Below are positions 1 through 7,668 of a stretch of 20,329 bases of DNA, in pieces. This DNA comes from Lachnospiraceae bacterium UBA1759. GTDB taxonomy: Bacteria > Bacillota > Clostridia > Lachnospirales > Lachnospiraceae. Numbering within the stretch: position 1 is the stretch's first letter; each line of letters starts with the position of its first letter. Under the pieces are notes generated by a model that did no database searches, was not told the DNA's origin, and saw nothing but the letters and a program-made list of their open reading frames with translations. A program made the position numbers and the translations under genes. The stretch lies in NCBI GenBank assembly GCA_002315555.1, contig DCHF01000039.1:1-20329 (forward strand), written 5' to 3'.

Positions 1-75
1 CCAGCGTGCCTTCCATCGTCCCGAAGCGGAGGGTGAACGTGTCCACCAGGTTCGGGACGATGGAAGGCACGCTGG
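1..75. repeat. Perfect 25-bp inverted repeat at the window edge
   Basis: Bases 1-25 are the exact reverse complement of bases 51-75, with a 25-nt spacer. The right arm lies in a continuous coding frame, so the left arm looks like a folded-back copy of it. No T-run follows, so it is not a terminator. The position at the very first base suggests a contig-end or amplification fold-back artefact, though a real inversion cannot be excluded. Confidence 0.9.
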
Positions 76-362
76 AATGGGTCGGCAAGGACCGGAGCCA
101 CGTTTCCCTGGAATTCTCCATGGACGGCTCGCGACGCTACAACCGCCTCCGCTCCCCGTGGGAATATGCTTCCAAATGCTGGGCAAACGGCTGGTTTGAG
201 ACCGACACCCGTTTCCGTCTGGAGCTTATGTGGCCGGAGAACGATTCCACCCGGAGTTTCGTGTTTGACTTCTCGGACAATGGTGTCACCGTCTCCTACG
301 AGCTCTTCTCCATCACCCATATGAAGATCATCCGCTACGTAACAAAGGCGGAGAAACAATAA
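26..362 (+). CDS. C-terminal end of a probable serine hydrolase (beta-lactamase-related), 5' truncated
   Basis: This is an open frame ending at TAA 360-362. The true 5' part is outside the window. A GTG at 6 opens the frame, but it lies in the fold-back arm (1-25), so it should not be taken as the start. The roughly 110 residues alternate polar and hydrophobic positions like a beta-sheet domain. They include a W-rich stretch (residues YASKCWANGWFETDT) and a closing segment FDFSDNGVTVSYELF. That pattern resembles the C-terminal beta domain that often follows the catalytic domain in class C beta-lactamase-related serine hydrolases of gut Clostridia. No catalytic motif (SxxK, YxN) is present because the N-terminal part is missing, so the family call is inference. 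It converges on the minus-strand gene ending at 383. Confidence 0.5.
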
Positions 363-382
363 AAAGCCTCCCCGCCTCACGT

Positions 383-1780
383 TTAAAACAGATCCAGCAT
401 GCTGTCCAGATAGATTGCCTCGCGGACCTCCAGCTGATGCTCGGGCTTGGTCATGTAATACAGCAGGAACTCGAGCACGAGCGCGCTGCCCAGGCTGCGG
501 CCCTCGATCTTGAAGTGGGAGATGCCCATCGGCAGGTAGGTGCGTTGAATATCCTCAACACCGATGAAGCCCGGATTTTTCATAGCCCGCGAGAAACGGT
601 ACCCCTCCTGCCCGCCCGGCGCTGTGCAGACATGGTCCTCACAGGGTTCGCCGAGGTTCTTCCGGCTGACATTTTCATAGCAGGCGCGGCGTTCCGTACA
701 GCCAAAACAGCAGCACTCGTTGCAGAGAAGCTCCACCTTGGCGCGCTGTGCGACCGGCAGGCCTTCCCAAAGATCCATCCGCTTGTTCAAACGGAAATCC
801 GGGACCGCATAGCGGAACTCCGGGCGCGCCAGTTCTTCCTTGAACGCATCGGCATCCGTGATCACTTTTGTGGTGGAGGAGACGGTGTAAAGCTCCGGGT
901 AACGCTCTCTTATGTAGTTTAGCAGCAGGTCGGAATGTACGATGACCCCGTTCTCCACGGATGTCCCGGCCTCCGCAAGCTCCCGAAGCAGCCGGTTGCA
1001 TTTCCGGTCCGCAAGATGCTCCTCGCGAAGCAGCGAATTACTGAAGGTGAGCCGCGCGGAGATGCCGTATTCCCGCATCAGAGCGAGGACATCACGGGGA
1101 TCGTCCTCACCATAGCCGGCACGACCGCCGCCAAAGATACAATCGGCCGGGGCGCCGTACACGGAACCGATCTCGCACCAGTCATAAAACCAGTCGCGAT
1201 GCTCCCGGTATACGGGCAAAAATGCCCGGTACAGATCAAAGAACTCAAACAGTCCGGGCAGATGATAATACGCCTTTTTCCGGACCGATGCCTCATACGC
1301 CCGCAGCGCTTTCCCGAACTCCTCATTCTTATTGAACATGACGGTCTCAAAATACTCCTCGAACGGAACCTCTTTCACGCCGTTCACCTCATACGGGTCA
1401 TAGGAGTATCCATTGGACGTATCGCACGGCGCAGCAAACACATACGTGAACTGGCCGTCCTTCTTTTCAAATTCGACCCGGTATTTGAACAGAAAGACCA
1501 GCTGCGCAATGTCGATATCCAGCCCCAGTTCTTCCTTCACTTCTCGTACCGCAGCCTCCTCCGGGGTCTCCCCGTGCGCCACTCCGCCGCCTGTCACGTC
1601 CCACTTTCCGGGGAAATACCGTGCCTTAGGGGAGCGCTGCTGCAGCACATAAAGGCCCTCCCGGTTCCGCAGGATCACGATTGCATGACGATAGTACTCC
1701 CCCGCCACGCGCTCCGCGTGCTTCTCCCGGACGATGCCCGTAAATTCCTCATCTTTTGTGTAAATATCTCTGTATTCCAC
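383..1780 (-). CDS. Nudix hydrolase fused to a Cys-rich domain with a U32-peptidase-like motif
   Basis: A 465-residue protein with two parts. Residues 30-150 are a Nudix domain with a complete Nudix box at 65-87 (G-x5-E-x7-REVKEE), predicted to hydrolyse a nucleoside diphosphate linked to another group using Mg2+. Its N terminus resembles the isopentenyl-diphosphate-isomerase-like Nudix branch. Residues 170-465 form a second domain: a Cys cluster (C353, C356-358, C361, C367, C380, C385) and the sequence HFKIEGR at 422-428, a signature also found in U32 peptidases and tRNA/quinone hydroxylation proteins. The cluster could hold a metal or Fe-S centre (inference). The start is GTG at 1780, preceded by AGGTGA at 8-nt spacing inside the stop region of the MATE gene, 7 nt upstream. 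The two are probably co-transcribed and coupled. Substrate unknown. Confidence 0.8.
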   Translation of the reverse strand: MEYRDIYTKDEEFTGIVREKHAERVAGEYYRHAIVILRNREGLYVLQQRSPKARYFPGKWDVTGGGVAHGETPEEAAVREVKEELGLDIDIAQLVFLFKYRVEFEKKDGQFTYVFAAPCDTSNGYSYDPYEVNGVKEVPFEEYFETVMFNKNEEFGKALRAYEASVRKKAYYHLPGLFEFFDLYRAFLPVYREHRDWFYDWCEIGSVYGAPADCIFGGGRAGYGEDDPRDVLALMREYGISARLTFSNSLLREEHLADRKCNRLLRELAEAGTSVENGVIVHSDLLLNYIRERYPELYTVSSTTKVITDADAFKEELARPEFRYAVPDFRLNKRMDLWEGLPVAQRAKVELLCNECCCFGCTERRACYENVSRKNLGEPCEDHVCTAPGGQEGYRFSRAMKNPGFIGVEDIQRTYLPMGISHFKIEGRSLGSALVLEFLLYYMTKPEHQLEVREAIYLDSMLDLF

Positions 1781-1787
1781 GGGCCTG

Positions 1788-3140
1788 TCACCTGTCTTCC
1801 GATGCGGACGATGTCTGATGCAGCAGTCCGTCTTTTCTTCCCAGAATACTTCTTAAAAAGATCAATGCCACCGTGAGGCAGATCACCTCCGAGATCAGCG
1901 GGGTAAACCAGATGCCGTGGCCGGCCGTCGCTGCACAGAGCAGCAGTAAGACCGCCGCCTGGACGATGATGCCGCGGCCGTAGGAAATAACAAAGGCTTT
2001 TCCGGGCTTTTCGATGGCGGCAAAGAACCCGCCGATGACGATGTTGAACACCACCGGCGCAAAGCTCAGGCTGTACAGACGGATCGCGCGTGCGGCAAAT
2101 GATACATCCGCGGTTCCGCCGGTCTTTAAGAACATCGCCGCGATTCCGGGTGCAAAGCATTCAAATACAAGAAGCGCCAGCGCGGACAGAATGCCCGCGG
2201 CGATGAATTCATAGCGAAGCAGCTGCCGGATGCGATCCGGACGCCGCGCGCCGAACTGGTAGGAGATCAGCGGCTGTGTGCCCTGGGAGACGCCCATCGC
2301 CACATTTAAAAGCAGGGTGTTCAGGTAAGCGATGATCGTGTACGCGATCAGCCCCTGTTCACCGAGGTACCGGAGCACCATGTGATTGAACAGGAAGATC
2401 ATGATACCGTTACAGAGCTCCACGGACGCGTCCGGGAGGCCCAGGCGCAGGAGCTTACCGTAGATCCGGAGATCCGGGACGAATCTCCGGAAACGGAACG
2501 TGGCCTTCTTTCCGAAGAAATGGGCCAGGTAAAGCACAACGGTCAAAAACTGCGAAAAACCGGTCGCGAGGCCGGTGCCGTAAATGCCCGTCTTAAAGAC
2601 GAAGATCGCCAGGACTGCCAGAATGAAGTTCATGATGCAGCCAAAGGAGACCGTGAACAGGGCGTACTGCGGGTAACCATCGGCCTTGACCAGGATCTCC
2701 ATATTGTAGGACACGATGAAACAGAACGAGAACGGTGAAATGCCGCGGATGTAGTCGATGACATAGGGCAGCGTTTCTCCCTCCGCGCCTAAAACCTTGG
2801 CAAGAGGCTCCGCAAAAATGTACGCGCAAAGAGAGATCGTAAAGCCCAGGATAAAAAGGAGTGCCGTATTCTGGGAAAATAGCGCATTCGCGCTGTCCCG
2901 GCGATCCTCACCCATCATGATCGAAATAATGGTCGATGTTCCAACCGCAAACAGGACGGAAATGGAAAACAGGAAGCTGATGTACGGGGAGGCCAGATTG
3001 ATGGCGCTCATGGCGATCTCATTGACGCCGCGGGCCACCAGAATACCATCGATGATGCTGTACAGCGAAAAGACCGCAAACGATGCGATCGCCGCGGTTA
3101 CATAGGTTATGAACTTTTTCAAAAGACCTTCTGTTTTCAT
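1788..3140 (-). CDS. MATE-family multidrug/toxin exporter
   Basis: A 450-residue, highly hydrophobic protein with about 12 predicted membrane segments in two halves, as in MATE transporters (polysaccharide flippase superfamily). These use a Na+ or H+ gradient to expel cationic compounds. Family-like stretches include the N-terminal helix with ASFAVFSLYSIIDGILVARG and the second-half segment GVSQGTQPLISYQFGARR, which resembles the conserved GxxQGxQPLIxxxxGA of this family. Length is normal. ATG 3140 is chosen; GTG 3146 in the same frame is possible, and neither has a strong ribosome binding site. It is first of a two-gene unit with the Nudix fusion downstream. A TATAAT hexamer on the minus strand at 3240-3245 may be its -10 box, but the matching -35 (TTCTTT) is poor. 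The substrate cannot be read from sequence. Confidence 0.9.
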   Translation of the reverse strand: MKTEGLLKKFITYVTAAIASFAVFSLYSIIDGILVARGVNEIAMSAINLASPYISFLFSISVLFAVGTSTIISIMMGEDRRDSANALFSQNTALLFILGFTISLCAYIFAEPLAKVLGAEGETLPYVIDYIRGISPFSFCFIVSYNMEILVKADGYPQYALFTVSFGCIMNFILAVLAIFVFKTGIYGTGLATGFSQFLTVVLYLAHFFGKKATFRFRRFVPDLRIYGKLLRLGLPDASVELCNGIMIFLFNHMVLRYLGEQGLIAYTIIAYLNTLLLNVAMGVSQGTQPLISYQFGARRPDRIRQLLRYEFIAAGILSALALLVFECFAPGIAAMFLKTGGTADVSFAARAIRLYSLSFAPVVFNIVIGGFFAAIEKPGKAFVISYGRGIIVQAAVLLLLCAATAGHGIWFTPLISEVICLTVALIFLRSILGRKDGLLHQTSSASEDR

Positions 3141-3273
3141 GATCACTTTCTTTTCAATTTATTCATCTGCTCGCGGAACAGCAATCCACCTCAACCTCCG
3201 CAGGTTCTTCAAGTGCGAACTGATCATAAGCATTTTATCATTATACTCCTTCCTCCGCGAAAAAAGAACCTGA

Positions 3274-3325
3274 AAAACCAAAAAGCTCACATTCATGACC
3301 CGTCACGTCACGAATATGAGCTTTC
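3274..3325 (-). terminator. Intrinsic terminator of the Tad operon
   Basis: On the minus strand, arms at 3312-3324 and 3282-3294 form a 13-bp stem with one G-U pair and a 17-nt loop, followed by a U-rich tail (3274-3281). It lies about 20 nt after the tadG stop and before the MATE promoter region, closing the pilus operon. Confidence 0.85.
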
Positions 3326-3346
3326 TCTCACACTTTTATAGCCTTA

Positions 3347-4510
3347 TCAATCAATCAAATGTACCTTGGACGCCGGCAGATACTTGTCCACATCCTCATT
3401 ATAGCTGACGGTGATCTTACCGCCGCTCTTGCGGATGTTCTGCGCGACGATGCTTCCCACAAACGACGCATCGTTGCCGTTCAGGGTGATATCGCCCTTG
3501 GGGGCGTACAGGATGCCGGTGTAGTTGGCACCGCCGCCATTGACCGTGATGTTTCCGTTCTTGGACATGATGGATACCGGATAATCCACGGTGCTTGTAA
3601 GCGGTGCGCCGTTCAGATCGATATCCCCGTCCACGATCAGAATGATCGGGAAGTCTGCGTAATAAATCGTTGAATTATTCCCGTTAAAGGTCAGGCTGCC
3701 CGAAATGTGGATGTACAGTCCCTTGTAGCGGTATTCATCGCTGCTGCCCATCAGGCTGCGGTATTTTGTCAGTGCCTCATCGATCAGCTCCTGAAATCCG
3801 CTTCTGCTCTTTTTTGTAATATTTCCGGAAAACTCCACCACCGGTTCCACCGAGGCAAGTGCGCTTTCAAAGCTTCGGAAGGACGGCATGTCCAGGGCAA
3901 TGGCGTTATTGTTCCAGCCCGTTGTGGACGGGTTCGTGTTGCGTACCGCCGTAGCCGTGACACCGTCACCCAGCACCGCATGCGACATGGAAATGTCACT
4001 GTTGCTGTGAATATTTCCGTTGATCTGAATGTTATTACCGGTGATGGTAATACCGGTACCGTCTTCTTCAATGCGTTTGCCGGCGAACATCGCATACGGA
4101 CAGCCGCCAAAAATGCTGGTGGCTTCCGCGACTGCCGTCGCGCTGACGGTACGTGTCCGCTCCCCGGTGATGACTGCGGAGAAGCCCATGCTCATTTCGC
4201 GGTAGACGTTCACTGTAACGGTCTTGCCGGACGTGGACCAGGTCACCGAATAATCCGAATCGTTAGGGTCGCAGCCGTTCGCTGCGCAGTACTCGGTCAC
4301 GCGGTTTCCGATATTCAATGAGTTTCCGCCCGCGCCAAGGTCCTTTGCCGCTGCAAGCGCCGCGGCATCGGCCGCATTCTGAAGATTACCTCTGGCAGAG
4401 GCCAGCATACCGAAGTCCACCGCAAAGGCACTGATGCCGAAAAGAACTGCCATGCAGATGGCAACGATAACAGCAACGGAGCCTTCCTCTTCTCTTCCGA
4501 ATTTACGCAT
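3347..4510 (-). CDS. tadG: TadG-like pilus assembly protein with a C-terminal beta-helix-like domain
   Basis: A 387-residue protein. Residues 1-75 carry the TadG N-terminal signature: a charged start (EEEGSVAVIVAICMAVLFG), one membrane helix, then DFGMLASARGNLQNAADAAA. From about residue 150 to the end there are repeated short strands with N-G turns (INGNIHSN, FNGNNSTI, VNGGGANY, LNGNDASF), typical of a right-handed beta-helix or polymer-forming fold, followed by a hydrophilic tail. There is no von Willebrand MIDAS motif. TadG-type proteins are minor pseudopilin-like or anchoring parts of the Tad machine at the membrane and cell wall. The start overlaps the stop of the upstream coiled-coil gene by 8 bases, implying translational coupling. 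It is last in the operon, 20 nt before the terminator. Confidence 0.85.
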   Translation of the reverse strand: MRKFGREEEGSVAVIVAICMAVLFGISAFAVDFGMLASARGNLQNAADAAALAAAKDLGAGGNSLNIGNRVTEYCAANGCDPNDSDYSVTWSTSGKTVTVNVYREMSMGFSAVITGERTRTVSATAVAEATSIFGGCPYAMFAGKRIEEDGTGITITGNNIQINGNIHSNSDISMSHAVLGDGVTATAVRNTNPSTTGWNNNAIALDMPSFRSFESALASVEPVVEFSGNITKKSRSGFQELIDEALTKYRSLMGSSDEYRYKGLYIHISGSLTFNGNNSTIYYADFPIILIVDGDIDLNGAPLTSTVDYPVSIMSKNGNITVNGGGANYTGILYAPKGDITLNGNDASFVGSIVAQNIRKSGGKITVSYNEDVDKYLPASKVHLID

Positions 4511-5399
4511 TCATATCCGCCTTTCTTTTCAGAATGGTTTCCATCGCCCGAAGACGGGAGTTCTCCTTTCCGAGGGACAGATTCTCTTCCATCTGATTCA
4601 TGAGCCTGTTGCTGAGATCCGCGCTGATGCCTTCCTGCCACTCGCACTGCTCGCGGCGGGCTTCCAGCTCCTCCTGAAGCTTTTCCATGGCCGCGCGTTC
4701 CGCTGCCTGTGCCTCCAGGAGCTGCGCGATCTGCGCTTCCCGGTCCTTCAGTGCCGCACTGCGGACCGTCACTTCGTTCTGCAACTGCTCCGCTTCCGAA
4801 AGCAGCACCGTGATCCGGTCATTCAGTTCGTTCACCTTTTCAATTGCGATGTGCTCCGTCAAATAGGCCTTTTCCGCGGTCAGTTCCGCGATCTCCTCTT
4901 CCTTTTTCCGGAGCACAACGCTCAGCGTTTCCGCCTTATCCTCAGCCGCATCCAGCATCAGCTTGCAGGTTGCCGAGCTGCTTTTTGCCATTTCATTTCG
5001 CGCGCGCTCATCACTGAGCTCGGCTTCCAGTTTTTCGATCTTCGCACTGTCCGAGGCGATGCGTTCCACCGCTTCGTCCATGTCCTTTTCCAACGCGTCC
5101 CGTTCTTCCTTCAGCGTCCCGTTCTCTGAAAGCAGGCCATCCCGCTCCGTCTCCAGCGCGATGATCCGCGCGGTCTTTTCCTGTGAACCGGCCGCATCCG
5201 CCTGCAAAAGCTCCAGCTGCTTCTTCAGCTCGGAGACCTCCGCCACATAGGCATCACGCAGCGTTTCCTGCTGCTCCTTTACGGATGCTAGGTACTCCAA
5301 AACACTTTTCTTCGTGTAACCGCCCATGCTGCTCTTCAAAATGGTGTTGTAGTCATCCTCCCGGGTGATCTCACGAATATTGTCCAAGAATTCGCTCAT
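4503..5399 (-). CDS. Coiled-coil protein with a DivIVA-like N terminus, in the Tad operon
   Basis: A 298-residue soluble, acidic protein. The first 45 residues include GGYTKKSVLEYLASVKEQQ, similar in layout to the GY-x-K-x-x-V-x-x-F/Y-L motif of DivIVA/GpsB-type proteins, which bind curved or polar membrane. The rest, up to about 280, is almost continuous heptad-rich coiled coil dense in E, K, L and A. There is no signal peptide or membrane helix. The chosen ATG at 5399 lies 8 nt after an AAGGAG site; an in-frame ATG at 5405 overlaps the upstream DUF192 stop (TAATG) but is only 2 nt from that site. The 3' end overlaps tadG by 8 bases. Its place inside the pilus operon suggests a scaffold or positioning role for the pilus machine (inference). 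It does not match a standard Tad component. Confidence 0.8.
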   Translation of the reverse strand: MSEFLDNIREITREDDYNTILKSSMGGYTKKSVLEYLASVKEQQETLRDAYVAEVSELKKQLELLQADAAGSQEKTARIIALETERDGLLSENGTLKEERDALEKDMDEAVERIASDSAKIEKLEAELSDERARNEMAKSSSATCKLMLDAAEDKAETLSVVLRKKEEEIAELTAEKAYLTEHIAIEKVNELNDRITVLLSEAEQLQNEVTVRSAALKDREAQIAQLLEAQAAERAAMEKLQEELEARREQCEWQEGISADLSNRLMNQMEENLSLGKENSRLRAMETILKRKADMNA

Positions 5400-5404
5400 A
5401 CGCA

Positions 5405-5740
5405 TTACTCCTTCAGCATAAGTCTTGTGCCCGGTCTCAGGGCGCTTCCGATGCCTTCCGGCACCTCCAGCACATGTCTCACGTGCCGATGGATCCCGCC
5501 CACCCGCCAGGGTCTCACGGTCTCCACAGCCACAACGGAAAAGTCATCGCTTAAGTAGATCACATCGATCGTGAACCGCATGAACATACAGTGGATCGAC
5601 GAGCAGTTTTTCAAGAGAAGGGCCTCCGTGGGTTTCATGCTTTTCCGGAACATGAGCCCACGGAAGCGGGAAAGAAAAGAGTCGGCTATGGAAACAGGGG
5701 AAAAAGTAAGATCCCCTGCGTAGATCGTACAGGTTTTCAT
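5405..5740 (-). CDS. DUF192 family protein
   Basis: A 111-residue protein with the DUF192 layout: SFLSRFRGLMFRKSM near residues 22-36 (family G-L-M/mixed), CSSIHCMFMRFTIDVIYLS at about 46-64 (family core with H-x-F/M-M and D), then a C-terminal WRVGG/LEVPEG/GT segment. DUF192 proteins are small beta-barrel proteins of unknown biochemical role. Some members are exported; this one has no clear signal peptide. Start ATG 5740 has GGAG about 9 nt upstream. The stop TAA overlaps the alternative ATG of the coiled-coil gene. Located between tadC and tadG, it is almost certainly co-expressed with the pilus genes. Confidence 0.88.
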   Translation of the reverse strand: MKTCTIYAGDLTFSPVSIADSFLSRFRGLMFRKSMKPTEALLLKNCSSIHCMFMRFTIDVIYLSDDFSVVAVETVRPWRVGGIHRHVRHVLEVPEGIGSALRPGTRLMLKE

Positions 5741-5775
5741 ATCGAATACTCCGTGCGGGTGTCAGCCGCATTGTT

Positions 5776-6702
5776 TTACTTAAAATTCTCCATGATCGTG
5801 ATCAGGGACGGCCCCATCAGGACGATCATCAGGACCGGGAAGATAAAACCGACCATCGGCAGAAGGATCTTCGTGGAGACCTTCGCGGCTTTTTCCTGGA
5901 CCTTCGCACGGCGTCCGCGGCGGATCGCGGCGGCCTGAGACTGAAGGACGTTCTTCATCGGAATACCCAGCTGTCCTGCCTGGACGATGGCCCCGGTCAC
6001 CGATGACAGTTCCTCCACACCGCAGCGCTCGCCAAGCAGCGTCAGCGCGTCCTTGCGGGAGCGTCCCATGGACATTTCGCGGTAGGCGACCGCGAATTCA
6101 TCGATCAGCGGGCCGTCCATCGTTTCAACGATGTGGAGCATCGCCCGCTCAAAGCCGAGGCCGGCTGCCACACTGACAGACAAAAGGTCCAGCATATCGG
6201 GAAGCTGCTTCTCCATCTTCTCCTTGCGGCGTGTGCCGGTCGATGTACAGAAGTAACGGAGAAGGGCAAACGCCCCAAAAACACCGACAAAGAAATACAA
6301 CAAAATGTCACTGAAGGAGGCGTGCTGCACGACCCCGAGCATAACACCCAGAAGGCCGCCGCCGATCATCAGGATCATCTGGATAGCGGTGTACTCATCC
6401 GGACTCAGCGTCCATCCCGCATGATTCAGCATCTGCTGCAGTTTTTCTTTATTCGTTCCCTTTTTGGAAGGTACGAGATTGGTAAACAGCTGTGTGATCT
6501 TCTGAAGAACCGGTTTCAAAACACGCTCGGTAAAGGGCTTTTCAAGCTCCTCGTTTTCCGGGAGCCGGGATTTTTCAGCATCCTTACCGATCTTCTCCAG
6601 ACGGTTTCGGACCGCGTCCTTCCGCGAGGCCCGAGGGCCAAACAGGGACACGATAAATCCGTATAGGATCACGCCGATACAAAAAGCGATCAAAAAAGGC
6701 AT
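5776..6702 (-). CDS. tadC: TadC, type II secretion F-domain inner-membrane protein
   Basis: A 308-residue membrane protein. It has one helix at residues 1-20, a soluble stretch to about 105, a pair of helices near 110-150, the cytoplasmic GspF/T2SSF core (LPDMLDLLSVSVAAGLGFERAM at about 165-186, with the family's E-R-A), and a C-terminal helix ending the protein. This is the usual TadC topology. With TadB it forms the membrane platform on which the CpaF ATPase drives pilin assembly. ATG 6702 follows AGGAGG by 5 nt; the tadB stop is 9 nt upstream. Separation from TadB rests on gene order and the GLGFERA motif. Confidence 0.9.
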   Translation of the reverse strand: MPFLIAFCIGVILYGFIVSLFGPRASRKDAVRNRLEKIGKDAEKSRLPENEELEKPFTERVLKPVLQKITQLFTNLVPSKKGTNKEKLQQMLNHAGWTLSPDEYTAIQMILMIGGGLLGVMLGVVQHASFSDILLYFFVGVFGAFALLRYFCTSTGTRRKEKMEKQLPDMLDLLSVSVAAGLGFERAMLHIVETMDGPLIDEFAVAYREMSMGRSRKDALTLLGERCGVEELSSVTGAIVQAGQLGIPMKNVLQSQAAAIRRGRRAKVQEKAAKVSTKILLPMVGFIFPVLMIVLMGPSLITIMENFK

Positions 6703-6711
6703 GCAAACCTC

Positions 6712-7656
6712 CTAGTACTTAATGTCAACGATCTTCTGAATGAGCAGGAAGCCGGTGGCTTCCATGAGCACCGAGCCGATGAGCATCATCCGGCCGATGG
6801 GATTCTGCACAAAATCCGTAAAATACGTGGGGTTCAGGATCATCAGGAACAGGATGACTGCGACCGGTAACAGGCCGATGATGATGCCGGACATCCGTCC
6901 CTGTGCGGAGAATACGCGGACCTCTTCGCGAAGGCGGATACGGTCGGACACGGTTTCGGAGATCGTATCAAGGATCTCGGAAAGGTTGGCGCCGACCTGC
7001 TGCGAGGTCAGGACCGCTGAGATCAGAAGGTCCAGATCCTTGTTGTTGACGCGGGTCTTCATATTGTTCAGGGCCTGCTCCATCGACGCGCCGTAGCTCA
7101 TCTCGCGGACCACGCGGGAGAACTCGGTGGAAATGGGCGGCTGCATTTCACGGGCGATGCTGCCCATCGCCTGCTGGAACGAATAACCGGACCGCATACA
7201 GTTGCTCATGATGGTGAGCGACTCGCCAAGCTGCTTGTTGAATAACAGCGCGCGCTTGTTTTTAGCCTGCTGGACCATGACGGGTGGGATCGCAAAGCCG
7301 ATGATGCAGATGCCCAGGATCGCGATCGTGTTCATGCGGAGGAGGCTGCACACCAGCCCCGGACCGATGGTCAGCACGCCCCACAGCATCACATACTCGC
7401 GGGCACTGATCTTCAGGCCGGACTGGGCCAGATTGTCCTCGAACCGCCGGCTGATGATCCGGCTCTCTTTTTTATTCTTCTTTCTGTTTTTCTTTTTTTC
7501 ACTCAGGACCGCGGTGTGGATATACTCGATCTCCACGTTCTCCGCCAGCTTATTGACCCGGGCCTTGACTTTGGCGCGTGGATTGTCGCTGAACAGAATG
7601 AGAACGGAGGCGTAAATGACCAGCGCGGCTGCCATCGTGATCACTAAAACCAGCAT
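6712..7656 (-). CDS. tadB: TadB, type II secretion F-domain inner-membrane protein
   Basis: A 314-residue protein with an N-terminal helix (1-22), a strongly basic segment (KKKNRKKNKKES, about 54-65), paired helices at about 95-130, a T2SSF core (LGESLTIMSNCMRSGYSFQQAM, about 143-164, with later SYGASMEQAL and SQQVGANLSEIL), and two C-terminal helices. It is the partner of TadC in the Tad membrane platform. Start ATG 7656 has AAGGAA about 6 nt upstream, and the cpaF stop is 12 nt away. Gene order cpaF-tadB-tadC is the conserved Tad order. Confidence 0.92.
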   Translation of the reverse strand: MLVLVITMAAALVIYASVLILFSDNPRAKVKARVNKLAENVEIEYIHTAVLSEKKKNRKKNKKESRIISRRFEDNLAQSGLKISAREYVMLWGVLTIGPGLVCSLLRMNTIAILGICIIGFAIPPVMVQQAKNKRALLFNKQLGESLTIMSNCMRSGYSFQQAMGSIAREMQPPISTEFSRVVREMSYGASMEQALNNMKTRVNNKDLDLLISAVLTSQQVGANLSEILDTISETVSDRIRLREEVRVFSAQGRMSGIIIGLLPVAVILFLMILNPTYFTDFVQNPIGRMMLIGSVLMEATGFLLIQKIVDIKY

Positions 7657-7668
7657 TGAAGTTCCTTT

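Noticed and set aside
363..382. Possible terminator between the two convergent genes
   Set aside because: The GC-rich stretch is a direct repeat, not a hairpin, despite the flanking A-run.
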